This document shows positions 12,190 through 23,008 of a stretch of DNA of 64,000 nucleotides, piece by piece. This DNA is from Nicotiana tabacum (taxonomy: Eukaryota; Streptophyta; Magnoliopsida; Solanales; Solanaceae): contig NC_134082.1 of assembly GCF_000715075.1 (NCBI RefSeq), positions 141,534,948 to 141,598,947 of the forward strand, in the 5' to 3' direction. Position 1 is the stretch's first letter, and each line of letters begins with the position of its first letter. Position numbers and translations under genes: made by a program. The notes under the pieces are model-generated. The model had not been told where the DNA came from. It did not search any database and saw only the letters and a program-made list of their open reading frames with translations.

Positions 12190-13265
12190 AACAATGTGAG
12201 TACTAGAAGAAGTACACGAGGGGCACTGAGGCACCCATATGGGAAACCACACCCTCATCTGATGTCTTATCCGCGCCGGATACTACTAGCCTACCATGAA
12301 AAAAGAAGCTGCGGATTACGTCAAGAAGTGTGAACAGTGTCAAAAGTACGCCCCTATGATACACCAAGCAGAAGAACTCCTGCATTCCATCACTTTGCCA
12401 TGGCCATTCATAAAGTGGGGGATGGATATTGTCGGACCCCTCCCGGTAGGACGAGGTAAGGTACACTTCCTTTTGGTTTTAACTGACTATTTTTCTAAAT
12501 GGATGGAAGCATGTGCAAACACTGAAATACGTGAGCAAAAAGTTATCGTGTTCATATGGAAAAATATAATATGTTGCTTCGACATCCCCAAAGAAATCAT
12601 CTGTGACAACGGACCTCAGTTCGTCGAAAAGAAAACGACCGAGTTTTTTGAAAAAAGGCACATCAAGCAAATACTCTCCACACCATACCATCCCGCCGGC
12701 AATGGCCAAGCTAAATTCTCCAATAAAGTGATACTGAATATATTGGAAAAGAAGCTTGAGGATGCCAAAGGGCTATGGCATAAACTAATACCAGAAGTAC
12801 TATGGGCATACCGCACTACGCCAAAAACTAGAACAGGCGAGATGCCATATTCACTAGTCTACGGGACTGATGCAGTTATACCCGTCGAAGTCAGAGAACC
12901 TAGCTTGAGATACTCAAGCAAAAGCGGACCAAACAACAACGAAAGTAGGCTACAAAATCTGGATGACGTCGAAGAACGAAGGGATATGGCCCAAGTAAGA
13001 ATGGTAGCCCAAAAGCAACAAGTAGTAAGGTACTATAACAAGAAGGCCAAAGTACAACCGCTCAAGGTCGGAGACTACGTCCTCAAAGCTAAAACACAAG
13101 CAGCGAAAGACCCTAACGAGGGAAAACTGGGAACAAACTAGGACGGACCATACAAAATCATGGTGGCAGCAAACAAATGAGCATTCCAGTTTGAGACAAT
13201 GGAAGGAAAACTACTCCAAAACAATTGGAATGTCGCCCTTATCAAATACTTCCACTTCTCAAAGG
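12190..13265 (+). pseudogene. Tat integrase, disrupted
   Basis: The zinc-binding part starts near 12200 with stops. The main open piece is 12296-13141: CEQCQKYAP (zinc Cys pair), MDIVGPLPVG (first catalytic Asp), CDNGPQF (second Asp), and GNGQAKFSNK, where the family has Glu in place of Lys. The third residue of the D,D,E triad is therefore lost. The C-terminal GDYVLKAKTQAAKDPNEGKL and DGPYKIM blocks, typical of Tat, follow with stops at 13139 and 13178. Integrase would join element cDNA to the genome; this copy cannot. Confidence 0.85.
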
Positions 13266-13390
13266 AGGCGCCACCTAAATCGTACTCTCTTTCCCTCATC
13301 TAGGTTTTGTCCCAATCGGGTTTTCTCGGTGAGGTTTTTAATGAGGCGACAAGGGGGACGTCTCGAGGTCCAAAGTATTGTTCATTACCC

Positions 13391-13514
13391 CGCCCGTTGA
13401 CGTGATCTTCAGGCCGAGTAATGAATGGACTGGATATAGATGATCAAAGCTCCATTGTATGCACAAAGTCGACATGTATTTCCTACAAAAATATAATCAA
13501 ATCTCCATTGTATG
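13391..13514 (+). repeat. Left part of the 53-bp repeat array
   Basis: Contains GGATATAGATGATCAAAGCTCCATTGTATG followed by a second unit (CTCCATTGTATG at about 13449 and 13503). A diverged copy of the same stretch begins at 21852 on the other side of the nested chromovirus. Confidence 0.8.
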
Positions 13515-14204
13515 TTTGACGATCCGGCCAGTCGTCTTATGAATTACTACTCTGTTCCCCCATTTATGCTTCTTTATTCTTTGTTTATATGTGTTATGTG
13601 GTATCAGGTCGGTCGTATCGAGTTCGGAAAGGATTTGGTAAGGTTTGAGACACTTAGTCTCCTTAGAGTGAATTTAAGTTGGAAAAGTCAACCGGATATT
13701 GACTTGTATGTTAAAGGGATCGGATGTGAGTTATGATGGTTCGGTTATCTTCGGGAGTTGATTTGGGACTTAGGAGTGTGATCAGGATGAGTTTTGGAAG
13801 CTCGGAGTAGATTTAGGCTTGAATTGCAAAATCGGATTTTTGGCGATTTCCGATTGATAGGTGAGATTTTTATGTAGGGGTCAGAATGGAATTCTGAGAG
13901 TTGAAATAGTTTCATTGTGTCATTTGGGATGTGTGTACAAAATTTTAGGTCATTTGGACGTGGTTTGGTTGGGTTTTTTATCAAAAGCAGAATTCAGAAG
14001 ATTTTAGAAACTTAGGCTTGAATCCCATGTGTTTATGTTGATTTGATGTTGTTTGAGGTGTTTTGAAGGTTTGTACAAGTTTGAATGAGGTTTTGGAATA
14101 AGTTGGTGCCTTTGTTTGAGGTCCCGAGGGCCTCGGGTGAGTTTCCGAGGGTTGAACAGATCATTTTGAGTTGAAGAAAATTTCAGCTGTTGCAGGTATT
14201 TTAC

Positions 14205-14560
14205 TATTCGCGTTCACGAGTGGACCCTTGCGTTCGCGAAGAGTCAGTTGATCAAGGTGGAATGTAAACCTACGCGTTCGCGAGGAAGCTACGCGTTCGC
14301 GAAGGGCTAAGGGTTTGTGCATCGCATTCGCGGGGGAGGAGTTGCGTTAGCATAGAGCAAAAAAGGCATCTAAGCTTCTGTGGATTTTATTCATCGCGTT
14401 TGCGAGAGGCAGAACGCGATTGCGAAGGTTGGTCTGAGCAAAGAATCATGTTTGTGATGGGGATGTCGCGATCGAGAAAGAGGAAAAGTGGTCAAAGTTA
14501 ATTTGTGCTTCCCGAACGCGAGGCTTTGACCGCGTTCGTGAAGAAGGATTTCAGGCCTGG
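14205..14560. repeat. Cluster of CG-rich palindromes in the 5' LTR
   Basis: About ten copies of variants of GCGTTCGCGA (for example 14230, 14275, 14290, 14330, 14395, 14420) occur at irregular 15-60 bp spacing. The equivalent cluster in the 3' LTR is 19645-19985. The copies show C-to-T and G-to-A changes at CG steps. Confidence 0.75.
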
Positions 14561-15548
14561 GCAGAAGGTTTAAAAAGTCATCTTGTCCACGAATGTGGGG
14601 TTTATTTCTTCCATTGTTGGTCCATTTTGGAGCTATTTAAAGGATATTGAAGAGGTATTCAAGGGGAATCACTTGGAGGTAAGAATTTTGGACTTAAAAC
14701 TCGATTGTATTGTGAAATCTACCTAATAAATCACAGAATCTAAGCTTAAAATTGAGGAATTAGGGCTTGAGATTAAGAGACTTTAAAATGAAAATTTGAA
14801 GGGCCGTTTGGACTCCGATTTCGGTGTTCTTGGTATGTATGGACTCGTGGTAGGATAAGGATTCTGTTGATGTGATTTTTATCAAGTTTCGAGATGTGGG
14901 CCTGGGTATCGGGTTTGGTCAATTTTGGGGTTTTTGGTATAATTTGATTATTTTCGCTCGGGCTTCATTCCCTTAGCAAATTTTGACGTCGTGATTCTGA
15001 TTTTGAATAGATTCGACGCGAGTGGAGGACAATTCAAGGGGAAAAGGCATTGTGTAGTAGTATTTTCACTGGTTTGAGGTAAGTAACCATTGTAAATCTG
15101 GAACTGAGGGTACAAAACCCCATTATTTGACTTGTTTTGAAAAGTGCGGTGACGCACATGCTAGGTGACGAGCGTGTGGGCGTGCACCGATAGGGATTGT
15201 GAATTTGTCCACCCGTAGCGACTATTGAGCCTCGTATTTGATTTAAAACCTTATGATATTTCGTACTTTAGTCATTTATACGGTATTATGGGTTGTATGC
15301 CACGTCTGGGGCCTTGTGCCGACCTGTTGATACCCTTAGGGGCATTTTTACTGTTTTCCTCACTTTATTTGTTGAAAGCATATCCTTAGTCATGTTTTAC
15401 CTGTTTAAAAATTTAAAAACTAGTTTTATCACTCCACTTCTAATTGTGAAGACTATTTGGGCTGAGATCCCTAAGTTCTATTGTTGTGCCCGAGAGGTTG
15501 TGAGGTTAATGACTGAGAGAGGTTGAGAACCAAATAGTGAGGATATTA

Positions 15549-15790
15549 TATGTATATATTATGGATCGGGATGCACGCCACAACAATACTTATATGGATC
15601 GGGTTGCACGCCATATCAATATATATATATATTGGATCAGGCTGCACGCCGCAACGATATATATATTGGATCGGGCTGCGCGCCGCAGTGATATGACATT
15701 TGGGCGGGAAGAGCCCTTCCGGAGTCTGTACACCCCAGTGAGCGTAGTTGACTATAAATTATGGATGGGGCTGCACGCCGCAGCGGTTAC
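15549..15790. repeat. LTR minisatellite, 5' copy
   Basis: Units of the form GGATCGGGCTGCACGCCGCA followed by a TATATA run, about 31-48 bp each, four to five copies. The TA runs differ in length between units. The 3' LTR has the same array at about 21008-21275 with longer TA runs. Confidence 0.85.
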
Positions 15791-16563
15791 TATGATTTCT
15801 TTTACTATGAGATATTAATGAGCCTGAGTGTTGAGAGTGAGTATTTAGTGACGAGAGTTAAATCACGAGTGACTGAGAGGCTGCCCGAGGGGCCATATTC
15901 TGAGTGATACCTTGCCGAGGGGCCCAGTTATGATATTTTCACTGATTTTACTCTTCTTTTGAAATAAGCCTCTGTGGTAAGAAATTGCTAAGTATATGAT
16001 TTCCAGGATTTTAACTGAAATTGATGATTTTTCAACGAAAATCGGTTTTAAACTGTGGAATTTGATCTTTTATTCTGTTGTCTATTCATTCATATGATTT
16101 TTAACTGCTCGTCACTGCTTTCAAACCTTATTTACTTTAGTTAATTACTGAGTTGGCGTACTCATGTTACTCCCTGCACCTTGTGTGCAGATCTAGGTAC
16201 CCGAGTGGCAGAGTGAGGGTCCTCAGCTGATCCAGAGGTTGCCGAAGATTTCGAGGTAGCTACATGGCGTCCGCAGCCTGTTTTCTCCTTCTTATCTTGT
16301 TCTTTTTCGTATTATTTAGACTTATATTGTATTAGACAGTTAGTTATGTAGTAGAGGCTCTAGACTCGTGACACCAGATATTTGGGGCTGTGTAGTTCAT
16401 GTTTATTTGGCTTCTGCTTATATTTTGTTGTTTTTAAACACTTATTATGGAAAATTGGTATTTAAACCTGTGTTAGAAAAATAATTTTATAAAAGGAATT
16501 TGTTGTAGTTAATGGTTTGGGTTGGCTTGCCTAGTAATGTGATATGCACCATCATGACCGGGT

Positions 16564-17300
16564 ATATGTCATATCCTTCTATTGGTTATTCTGGTGCTAG
16601 GGGTTCCCTTCAGTCCCCATCTCCAGCACCGGGGAGTTGTTATGAGTGTAGGGAGTTTGGGCATATGAGGAGGTAGTGTCCTCGTCTTCATGATGGTTAG
16701 TCTCAGCAGAGAGGTCAGCCCTCGACTTCTGCTCTAGTTACTTCACCACCTGCCCAGCCAGCTAGGGGTGGAGGTCAGTCAGCTAGGGTTCGCCCTAGAG
16801 GGGGAGGTCGATCAAGTGGTGGTTAGGCTCGTTTCTATGCCCTCCCAGGTAGACCAGAGGTTGTTGCTTCAAATGCCGTTATTTCAGGTATTGTTTCAGT
16901 CTGCCACAGAGATGCCTCTATATTATTTGATCCCGGTTCCACCTTTTCTTATGTATCATCATACTTTGCCTGTTATCTGGATACGCCCCGTGAGTCTCTT
17001 GTTTTACTTATTCATGTGTCTACTCTAGTGGGCAATACTGTTGTTGTAGACCATGTATACCGATCATGTGTGGTGACTATTAGGGGTCTGGAGACTCGAT
17101 TGGATCTTTTTATTATTGTGTATGATGGATTTTGATATCATTTGGGCATGGACTGGCTATCTCTGTGTCGTGTTATTCTAGACTGTCATGTCAAGACAGT
17201 CACATTAGCTATACCGGGTGGGCCACGGATTGAGTGGCGAGGTGTGACTAATTATGTTCCTAGTAGAGTGATCTCATTCTTGAAGGCCCATAGTTCACGC
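16564..17300 (+). pseudogene. Chromovirus gag end and protease, disrupted
   Basis: Starts abruptly inside gag. The zinc knuckle reads CYECREFGHMRR then a stop where the fourth ligand region follows (about 16635-16683). A Gln/Pro/Gly-rich linker leads to the aspartic protease, with ILFDPGSTFSYVS around 16915-16955 and a stop at 17134. The closing motif is GMDWLSLCRVILDC (17142-17183). The protein then jumps straight into RNase H sequence near 17285. Confidence 0.75.
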
Positions 17301-17510
17301 GTTGAAAATTTGGAGGCATTACTTGTATGGTGTGTCTTGTGAGGTGTTTACTGATCATCGTAGCCTCCAGCACTTGTTCAAATAGAATGATCTCAATTTG
17401 AGGTAGCAGAGGTGGTTGGAGTTGCTTAAGGATTATGATATCATTGTATTGTACCATCCGGAGAAGGCCAATGTGGTGGCCGATGCTTTGAGCTGAAAGG
17501 CAGTGAGTAT
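17285..17510 (+). pseudogene. Chromovirus RNase H remnant; reverse transcriptase deleted
   Basis: Frame-shifted coding sequence corresponding to the end of RNase H: the blocks normally read as tethering HLFK, WLELLKDYD and the VVADAL motif are recognisable between 17330 and 17500 across two frames. All of the reverse transcriptase palm and thumb is absent, since protease sequence is contiguous with this piece at about 17285. Confidence 0.7.
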
Positions 17511-17582
17511 GAGGAGTTTGGCATATATTCCAGTTGGGGAGAGACCTCTTGCGGTTGATATTCAGCAGATAATACCAGAGAT

Positions 17583-18940
17583 GTGACCATTGGTGATGAT
17601 GGGGTGTTGAGGATGCAGGGCCAGATTTGTGTGCCCAATGTAGATGGGCTTCGAGAGTTGATTCTGGAGAAGGCCCATAGCTCACGGTATTCTATTCATC
17701 CGGGTGCCGTGAAGGTGGATCAGGATTTGAGGCAGCATTATTGGTGGAGAAGAATGAAGAAAGACATTATGGGATTTGTAGCTTAGTGTCTCAATTGTCA
17801 GCAGGTGAAACATGAACATCAGAGACCGGGTGGCTTGCTTCAGTAGATGGATATTCCCGAGTGGAAGTGGGAGAGGATCACTATGGACTTTGTTGTTGGA
17901 CTTCCACGAACTTTGAGGAAGTTCGATGCTATTTGGGTGATTGTGGATCGGCTGACCAAGTCCGCACACTTCATTCCAATGTGTACTACCTATTCTTCAG
18001 AGCGGTTGGCAGAGATCTATATCCGGGAGATTATTCGTTTGCATGGTGTCCCAGCTTCCATCATCTCATATAGGGGCACTCAGTTTACTTTGCAGTTTTG
18101 GAGGTTTGTGCAGTGAGAGTTAGGTACTCAAGTTGAGTTGAGTACAACTTTTCACCCTCAGACGGACAGACAGTCCGAGTACACTATTCAGATATTGGAG
18201 GACATGTTGCGTGCTTGTATCATTGATTTCGGAGGGTCATGGGATCAGTTTCTACCACTTTCAGAGTTTGCTTATAACAACAGCTACCAGTCGAGTATTC
18301 AGATGGCTCCATATAAGGCTTTGTATGGGAGGCGGTGTAGATCTCCAGTTGGTTGCTTCGAGCTCGGTGAGGCTAGGCTATTGGGGATAGACCTGGTGCA
18401 GGATGCTTTAGAAAAGGTGAAAGTGATTCAGGAGAGGCTTCGTACAGTGCAGTCGAGGCAGAAAAGCTATGCTGATAGAAAGGTTCGGGACATGTCCTAC
18501 ATGGTTGGCGAGAAGGTTCTGTTGAAGGTTTCACCCATGAAGGGTGTTATGAGATTTCGGAAGAAAGGGAAATTGAGTCCTTGGTTCATTGGGCCTTTTG
18601 AGGTGCTTCAGAGGATTGGGGAGGTGGCTTATGAACTTGCTTTGCCACCCAGTTTGTCGAGTGTACATCCGGTATTTCATGTTTCTATGCTCCAGAAGTA
18701 TATTGAAGATCCGTCTCATGTTTTGGATTTCAGCACGGTTTAGTTGGATGATGATTTTACTTATGATATGGAGCCAGTTGCTATTTTGGGTCGTCAGGTT
18801 CGAAAGTTGAGGTCAAAGGATATAGCTTCAGTGAAAGTGTAGTGGAGAGGTCGGCCCGTTGAGGAGGCTACCTGGGAGACTTAATGGGAGATGCGGAGCA
18901 AATATCCTCACCTATTTAAGGCTTCAGGTATGTTTCTTGG
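17583..18940 (+). pseudogene. Chromovirus integrase with chromodomain-like tail, disrupted
   Basis: Pieces at 17583-17786 (zinc-binding region with HPGAVKVDQDLRQHYWW), 17847-18116 (MDFVVGLPRT, first Asp; ISYRGTQFT, where the second catalytic Asp is Tyr) and 18138-18743 (STTFHPQTDRQSEYTIQ with the Glu, then AYNNSYQSSIQMAPYKALYG and the C-terminal GPFEVLQRIGEVAYELALP and HPVFHVSMLQKY blocks). From 18743 to 18940 the tail LDDDFTYDMEPVAILGRQ, WRGRPVEEATWE follows with stops, as in chromodomain-bearing elements. Five or more stops and the lost Asp make it inactive. Confidence 0.85.
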
Positions 18941-18978
18941 CTCATTCGAGGACGAACGTTTGTTTAAGTTGGGGAGGA

Positions 18979-21849
18979 TGTGACGAATCGGCCAGTCATT
19001 TTATGAATTACCACTCCATTTCCCCCATTTCTACTTTTTATGCTTTGTTTATCCGTGTTATGAGGTATCGGGTCGGTCAAATCGAGTTCGGAAAGGATTT
19101 AGTAAGGTTTGAGACACTTAGTCTCCTTAGAGTGAGTTTAAGTTGGAAAAGTCAATCGGATGTTAATTTGTGTGTGAAAGGGCTCGGATATGAGTTCTGA
19201 TAGTTCGGTTAGCTTCGAGAGGTGATTTGGGACTTAGGAGTGTGATCGGAATGAGTTTTGGAGGTTCGGAGTAGATTTAGGCTTTTGGTGAAATCAGATT
19301 TTTGGCGATTTCCGGTTGATAGGTGAAATTTTGATATAGGGGTCGGAATGGAATTATGAGAGTTGCAGTAGTTCTGTTGTGTCATTTGGGATGTGTATGC
19401 AAAATTTCAGGTCATTCAGACGTGGTTTGGTTAGGTTTTTGATCAAAAGCGGAATTTGGAAGATTTTGGAAACTTACGCTTGAATCCGATGCGTTTAGGT
19501 TGATTTGATGTTGTTTGAGGTGTTTTGAAGGTTGGTACAAGTTTTAATTAGGTTTTGGGATATGTTGGTGCCTTTGGTTGAGGTCCAGGGGGCCTCAGGT
19601 GAGTTTCGGAGGGTTAAACGGATCATTTTGAGTTGAAGAAAATTGCGAGTGGACCCTCGCAGTCGCGAAGAGTCAGTTGAGGAAGGTGGAATTTAAGCCT
19701 ACGCGTTCGCGAGGACGGCTATGCATTCGTGAGGAAGGCTACGCATTCGCGAAGGGCTAAGGGTTTGTGCATCGCGTTCGCGGAGGAGGAGTCGCGTTTG
19801 CATAGAGCAAAAAGGGCAGCTGAGCTTCTATGGATTTTATTCATCGCGTTCACGAGAGGCGGAACACGATCGCGAAGATTGGTATGAGCAAAGCATCGCA
19901 TTCGCAATGGGGATGTCGCGATCGTGAAAGAGGAAAAGTGGTCAAAGTTAATTTGTGCTTCGCGCGAGGCTTTGACCACGTTCGCTAAGAAGGATTTTAG
20001 GCCTGGGCAGAAGGTTTAAAAGGTCGTCTTGTCCGCGAATGTGGGATTTATTTCTTCCATTGTTGGTCGTTTTTGGAGCTATTTGAAGGAGATTGGAGAG
20101 GGATTCAAGGGGAATCACTTGGAGGTAAGAAGTTTGGACTTACAACTCGATTCTATTGTGAAATCTACCTAATAATTCATAGAATCTAAGCCTAAAATTG
20201 AGGAATTAGGGCTTGAGATTAAGAGACTTTAAAATGAGAATTTGAGGGTCCATTTGGACTCTGATTTCAGTGTTCCTGTTATGTATGGACTCGTGGGAGA
20301 ATAAGGATTTCATTGATGTGATTTTTATCAAGTTTCGATATGTGGGCCGGGGGGTCCGGTTTGGCCAATTTCGGGATTTTTGGTATAAGTTGATTATTTT
20401 CGCTTGTGCTTCGTTCCTTTAGCAAATTTTGACGTTGTGATTCTGATTTTGAATAGATTTGACGCGAGTGAAGGCAAATTTGAGGGGCAAATACATCGCG
20501 GAGTAGTATTTTCACTGGTTTGAGGTAAGTAACCATTGTAAATCTGGAACTGAGGGTACAAAACCCCGGTATTTGACTTGTTTTGATAAGTGCGGTGACG
20601 CACATGCTAGGTGACGAGCTTGTGGGCGTGCACCGATATGGATTGTGACTTGGCCCATCCCGTAGCGACTATTGAGTTACTTATTTGATTTGAAACCTTA
20701 TGATATTCCGTACTTTAGTCATTTATATTGTATTATGGGTTGTATGCCATGTTTGGGGCCTTGTGCCGACCTATTGATACCCTTAGGGGAATTTTACTAT
20801 TTTTCCTCACTTTATTTGTTGAAAGCATATCCTCAGTCATGTTTTACCTGTTTAAAAGTTTAAAAACTGGTTTTATCACTCCACTTCTAATTGTGAGGAC
20901 TGTTTGGGTTGAGATCCCTAAGTTCTATTGTTGTGCCCAAGAGGCTGTGAGGTTAATGACTGAGAGAGGTTGAGAACCAAATAGTGAGGATACTATATGT
21001 ATATATTATGGATCGGGCTGCACGCCACAGAAATACTTATATGGATCGGGTTGCACGTCGCAGCGATATATATATTGGATCGGGCTGCACGCCGCAGCGA
21101 TATATATATATATATATATATTGGATCGGGCTGCACGCCGCAGCGATATATATATTGGATCAGGCTTGCACGCCACAGCGATATGACGCTTGGGCTGTAG
21201 GAGCCCCTCCTGAGTCTGTACACCCCTAGTGAGCGTAGTCGACTATAAATTATGGATCGGGTTGCACACCGCAGCGGTTACTATGATTTTTATTACTATG
21301 AGATATTAATGAGCCTGAGTGCTAAGAGTGAGTATTGAGTGACGAAAATTAAGTCATGAGTGACTGAGAGGCTGCCCGATGGGCCATATTCTGAGTGATA
21401 CCTTGTCGAGGGGCCCAGTTATGATATTTTCACTGATTTCACTCTTCTTTTGAAATAAGCCTCTGTGGTTAGAAATTGCTAAGTATATGATTTCGAGGAT
21501 TTAAACTGAAATTGATGATTTTTCGACGAAAATCGGTTTTAAACTGTGGAATTTGATCTGCTATTATGTTGTCTATTCATTCATATGATTTTTAACTGCT
21601 CGTCACTGCTTTCAGACCTTATTTACTTTAGTTACTTACTGAGTTGGCATACTCATGTTACTCCTTGCACCTTGTGTGTAGATCCAGGTGCCCGAGTGGC
21701 AGAGTGAGGGTCCTCAACTGATCCAGAGGTTGCTGGAGATTTCGAGGTAGCTGCATGGCGTCCGCAACCCTGTTTTCTCCTTCTTATCTTATTATGTAAA
21801 ATTGGTATTTAAACCTGTGTTAGAAAAATAGTTTTATAAAAAGAATTTG
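18979..21849 (+). repeat. 3' LTR of the nested chromovirus, right end truncated
   Basis: Preceded by the purine-rich AGTTGGGGAGGA (18967-18978), the polypurine tract. Begins TGTGACGAATCGGCC. Sequence matches the 5' LTR until TTTTATAAAAAGAATTTG (about 21833-21849), then changes directly to Tat-element sequence, so the last 60 or more bases are missing. An internal deletion near 21785 removes about 140 bp relative to the 5' copy. Confidence 0.8.
21008..21275. repeat. LTR minisatellite, 3' copy
   Basis: Same unit as at 15549-15790, with TA runs of up to about ten dinucleotides (21102-21121). Open frames translated here on both strands are repeat artefacts. Confidence 0.85.
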
Positions 21850-22136
21850 CCGCCCGTCGACATGATCTCCAGGACGAGTAATGAAGTGACCGGATATAGA
21901 TGATCAAATCTCCATTGTATGCACAAAGTCGACATGTATTTCCTACAAGAATATAATCAAATCTCCATTGTATGTATAGAGTCGACATGTGTTTCCTACA
22001 AGAATATAATCAAATCTCCATTGTATATACAAAGTCGACATGTGTTTCCTACAAGAATATAATCAAATCTCCATTGTATGTATAAAGTCGACATGTATTT
22101 CCTACAGGAATATGATCAAACCTTCAATGTATGAGC
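21850..22136 (+). repeat. 53-bp tandem repeat array in the Tat tail
   Basis: Units containing CTCCATTGTATG start at about 21909, 21962, 22015 and 22068, each 53 bp apart. The unit includes AAGTCGACATGTGTTTCCTA. A degenerate unit ends near 22130. Units of the same array occur before the nested element at 13440-13514. Confidence 0.9.
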
Positions 22137-22850
22137 GAAAATCCCAATGGCCAAGGCCATCGACGAAAATATGAGTTCGACCTCATTGGAACTACGACGG
22201 GGTCCTACTTTGACGCCAGCTCGAAAGTAACATCCCAATGGCCAAGGCCATTGATGAAAATATGTGTTCGACCTCATTCGAACTACGACAGAATCCTACT
22301 TCGACGACAGTTCGAAGGTAACATCCCAATGGCCAAGGTCATCGACGAAAATATGAGTTTGACCACATTCGAACTACGATAGGATCCTACTTCGACGCCA
22401 ACTTGAAAGTAACATCCCAATGGCCAAGGCCATTGACAAAAATATGAGTTCGACCTCATTCGAACTACGACGGGATCCTACTTCGTTGCCAGCTCAAAAG
22501 TAACATCCCAATGGCCAAGGCCATTGACAAAAATATGAGTTCGACCTCATTCGAACTACGACGAGATCATATTTGATGACAGTTCGAAGGTAACATCCCA
22601 ATGGCCAAGTCCATCGGCAAAAATATGAGTTCGACCTCATTTGAACTACGACGGGATCCTGCTTCAACGCCAGCTCGAAAGTAACATCCCAATGGCCAAG
22701 GCCATCGACGAAAATATAAGTTCAACTTCACTCGAACTACGATAGGATCCCACTTCAACGACAGTTCGAAAGTAGTGTCCCAAAGGCTAAATCCACTGCC
22801 AAAATAAAAAAGGATCGACCTCACCCAAAGCAAAATCGGCTTAATAGTTC
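22137..22850 (+). repeat. 91-bp tandem repeat array in the Tat tail
   Basis: CATCCCAATGGCCAAGG recurs at about 22140, 22231, 22322, 22413, 22504, 22594 and 22685, then a diverged copy near 22776. Seven to eight units of 90-91 bp. Each unit also contains ATGAGTTCGACCTCATTCGA, itself partly palindromic. The open frames seen here are by-products of a 91-bp period. Confidence 0.92.
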
Positions 22851-23008
22851 GACAAGTACCCTGGATACCATAGATATTACAAAGATCATCACCGAATCGA
22901 CAAAACAAATTCTACATTACATCAAAATGTTACTTACACCTATCTTTACAACGGGCTCAAGCATGCCCTTACAAAAGTCCCAAAGCAAAAAGTAAGTACA
23001 AAAAAAAG

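Larger units (their letters stand above)
13515..16563 (+). repeat. 5' LTR of the nested chromovirus
   Basis: Matches 18979-21849 over almost all of its length. It carries a field of CGCGTTCGCGA-type palindromes (14210-14550) and a minisatellite (15549-15790). It has about 140 bp (around 16300-16440) and a right tip (16500-16563) that are absent from the 3' copy. The junction near 16563 with gag sequence replaces the expected LTR end and primer site. Confidence 0.8.
13515..21849 (+). mobile_element. Chromovirus-type Ty3/gypsy element nested in the Tat element
   Basis: Very long LTRs (about 13515-16563 and 18979-21849) flank a short internal region. The internal part has a gag zinc knuckle, protease, the end of RNase H, integrase and a chromodomain-like tail, but no reverse transcriptase. 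The start is TTTGACGATCCGGCC, versus TGTGACGAATCGGCC at the 3' LTR. The right tip of the 3' LTR is missing, and the 5' LTR tip, primer site and most of gag are also deleted. No clean 5-bp TSD is visible. It is on the same strand as its host. Confidence 0.85.

Noticed and set aside
17260..17685. 141-residue minus-strand frame
   Set aside because: Lies opposite chromovirus RNase H and integrase coding sequence; it is a shadow of those genes.
20984..21229. Overlapping frames on both strands rich in Tyr/Ile/Arg
   Set aside because: Artefacts of the LTR minisatellite, whose units differ in TA-run length.
22137..22850. Array resembling CRISPR-like spaced repeats
   Set aside because: The units are contiguous 91-bp repeats without unique spacers, in a plant retrotransposon. 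It is a tandem repeat, not a CRISPR array.
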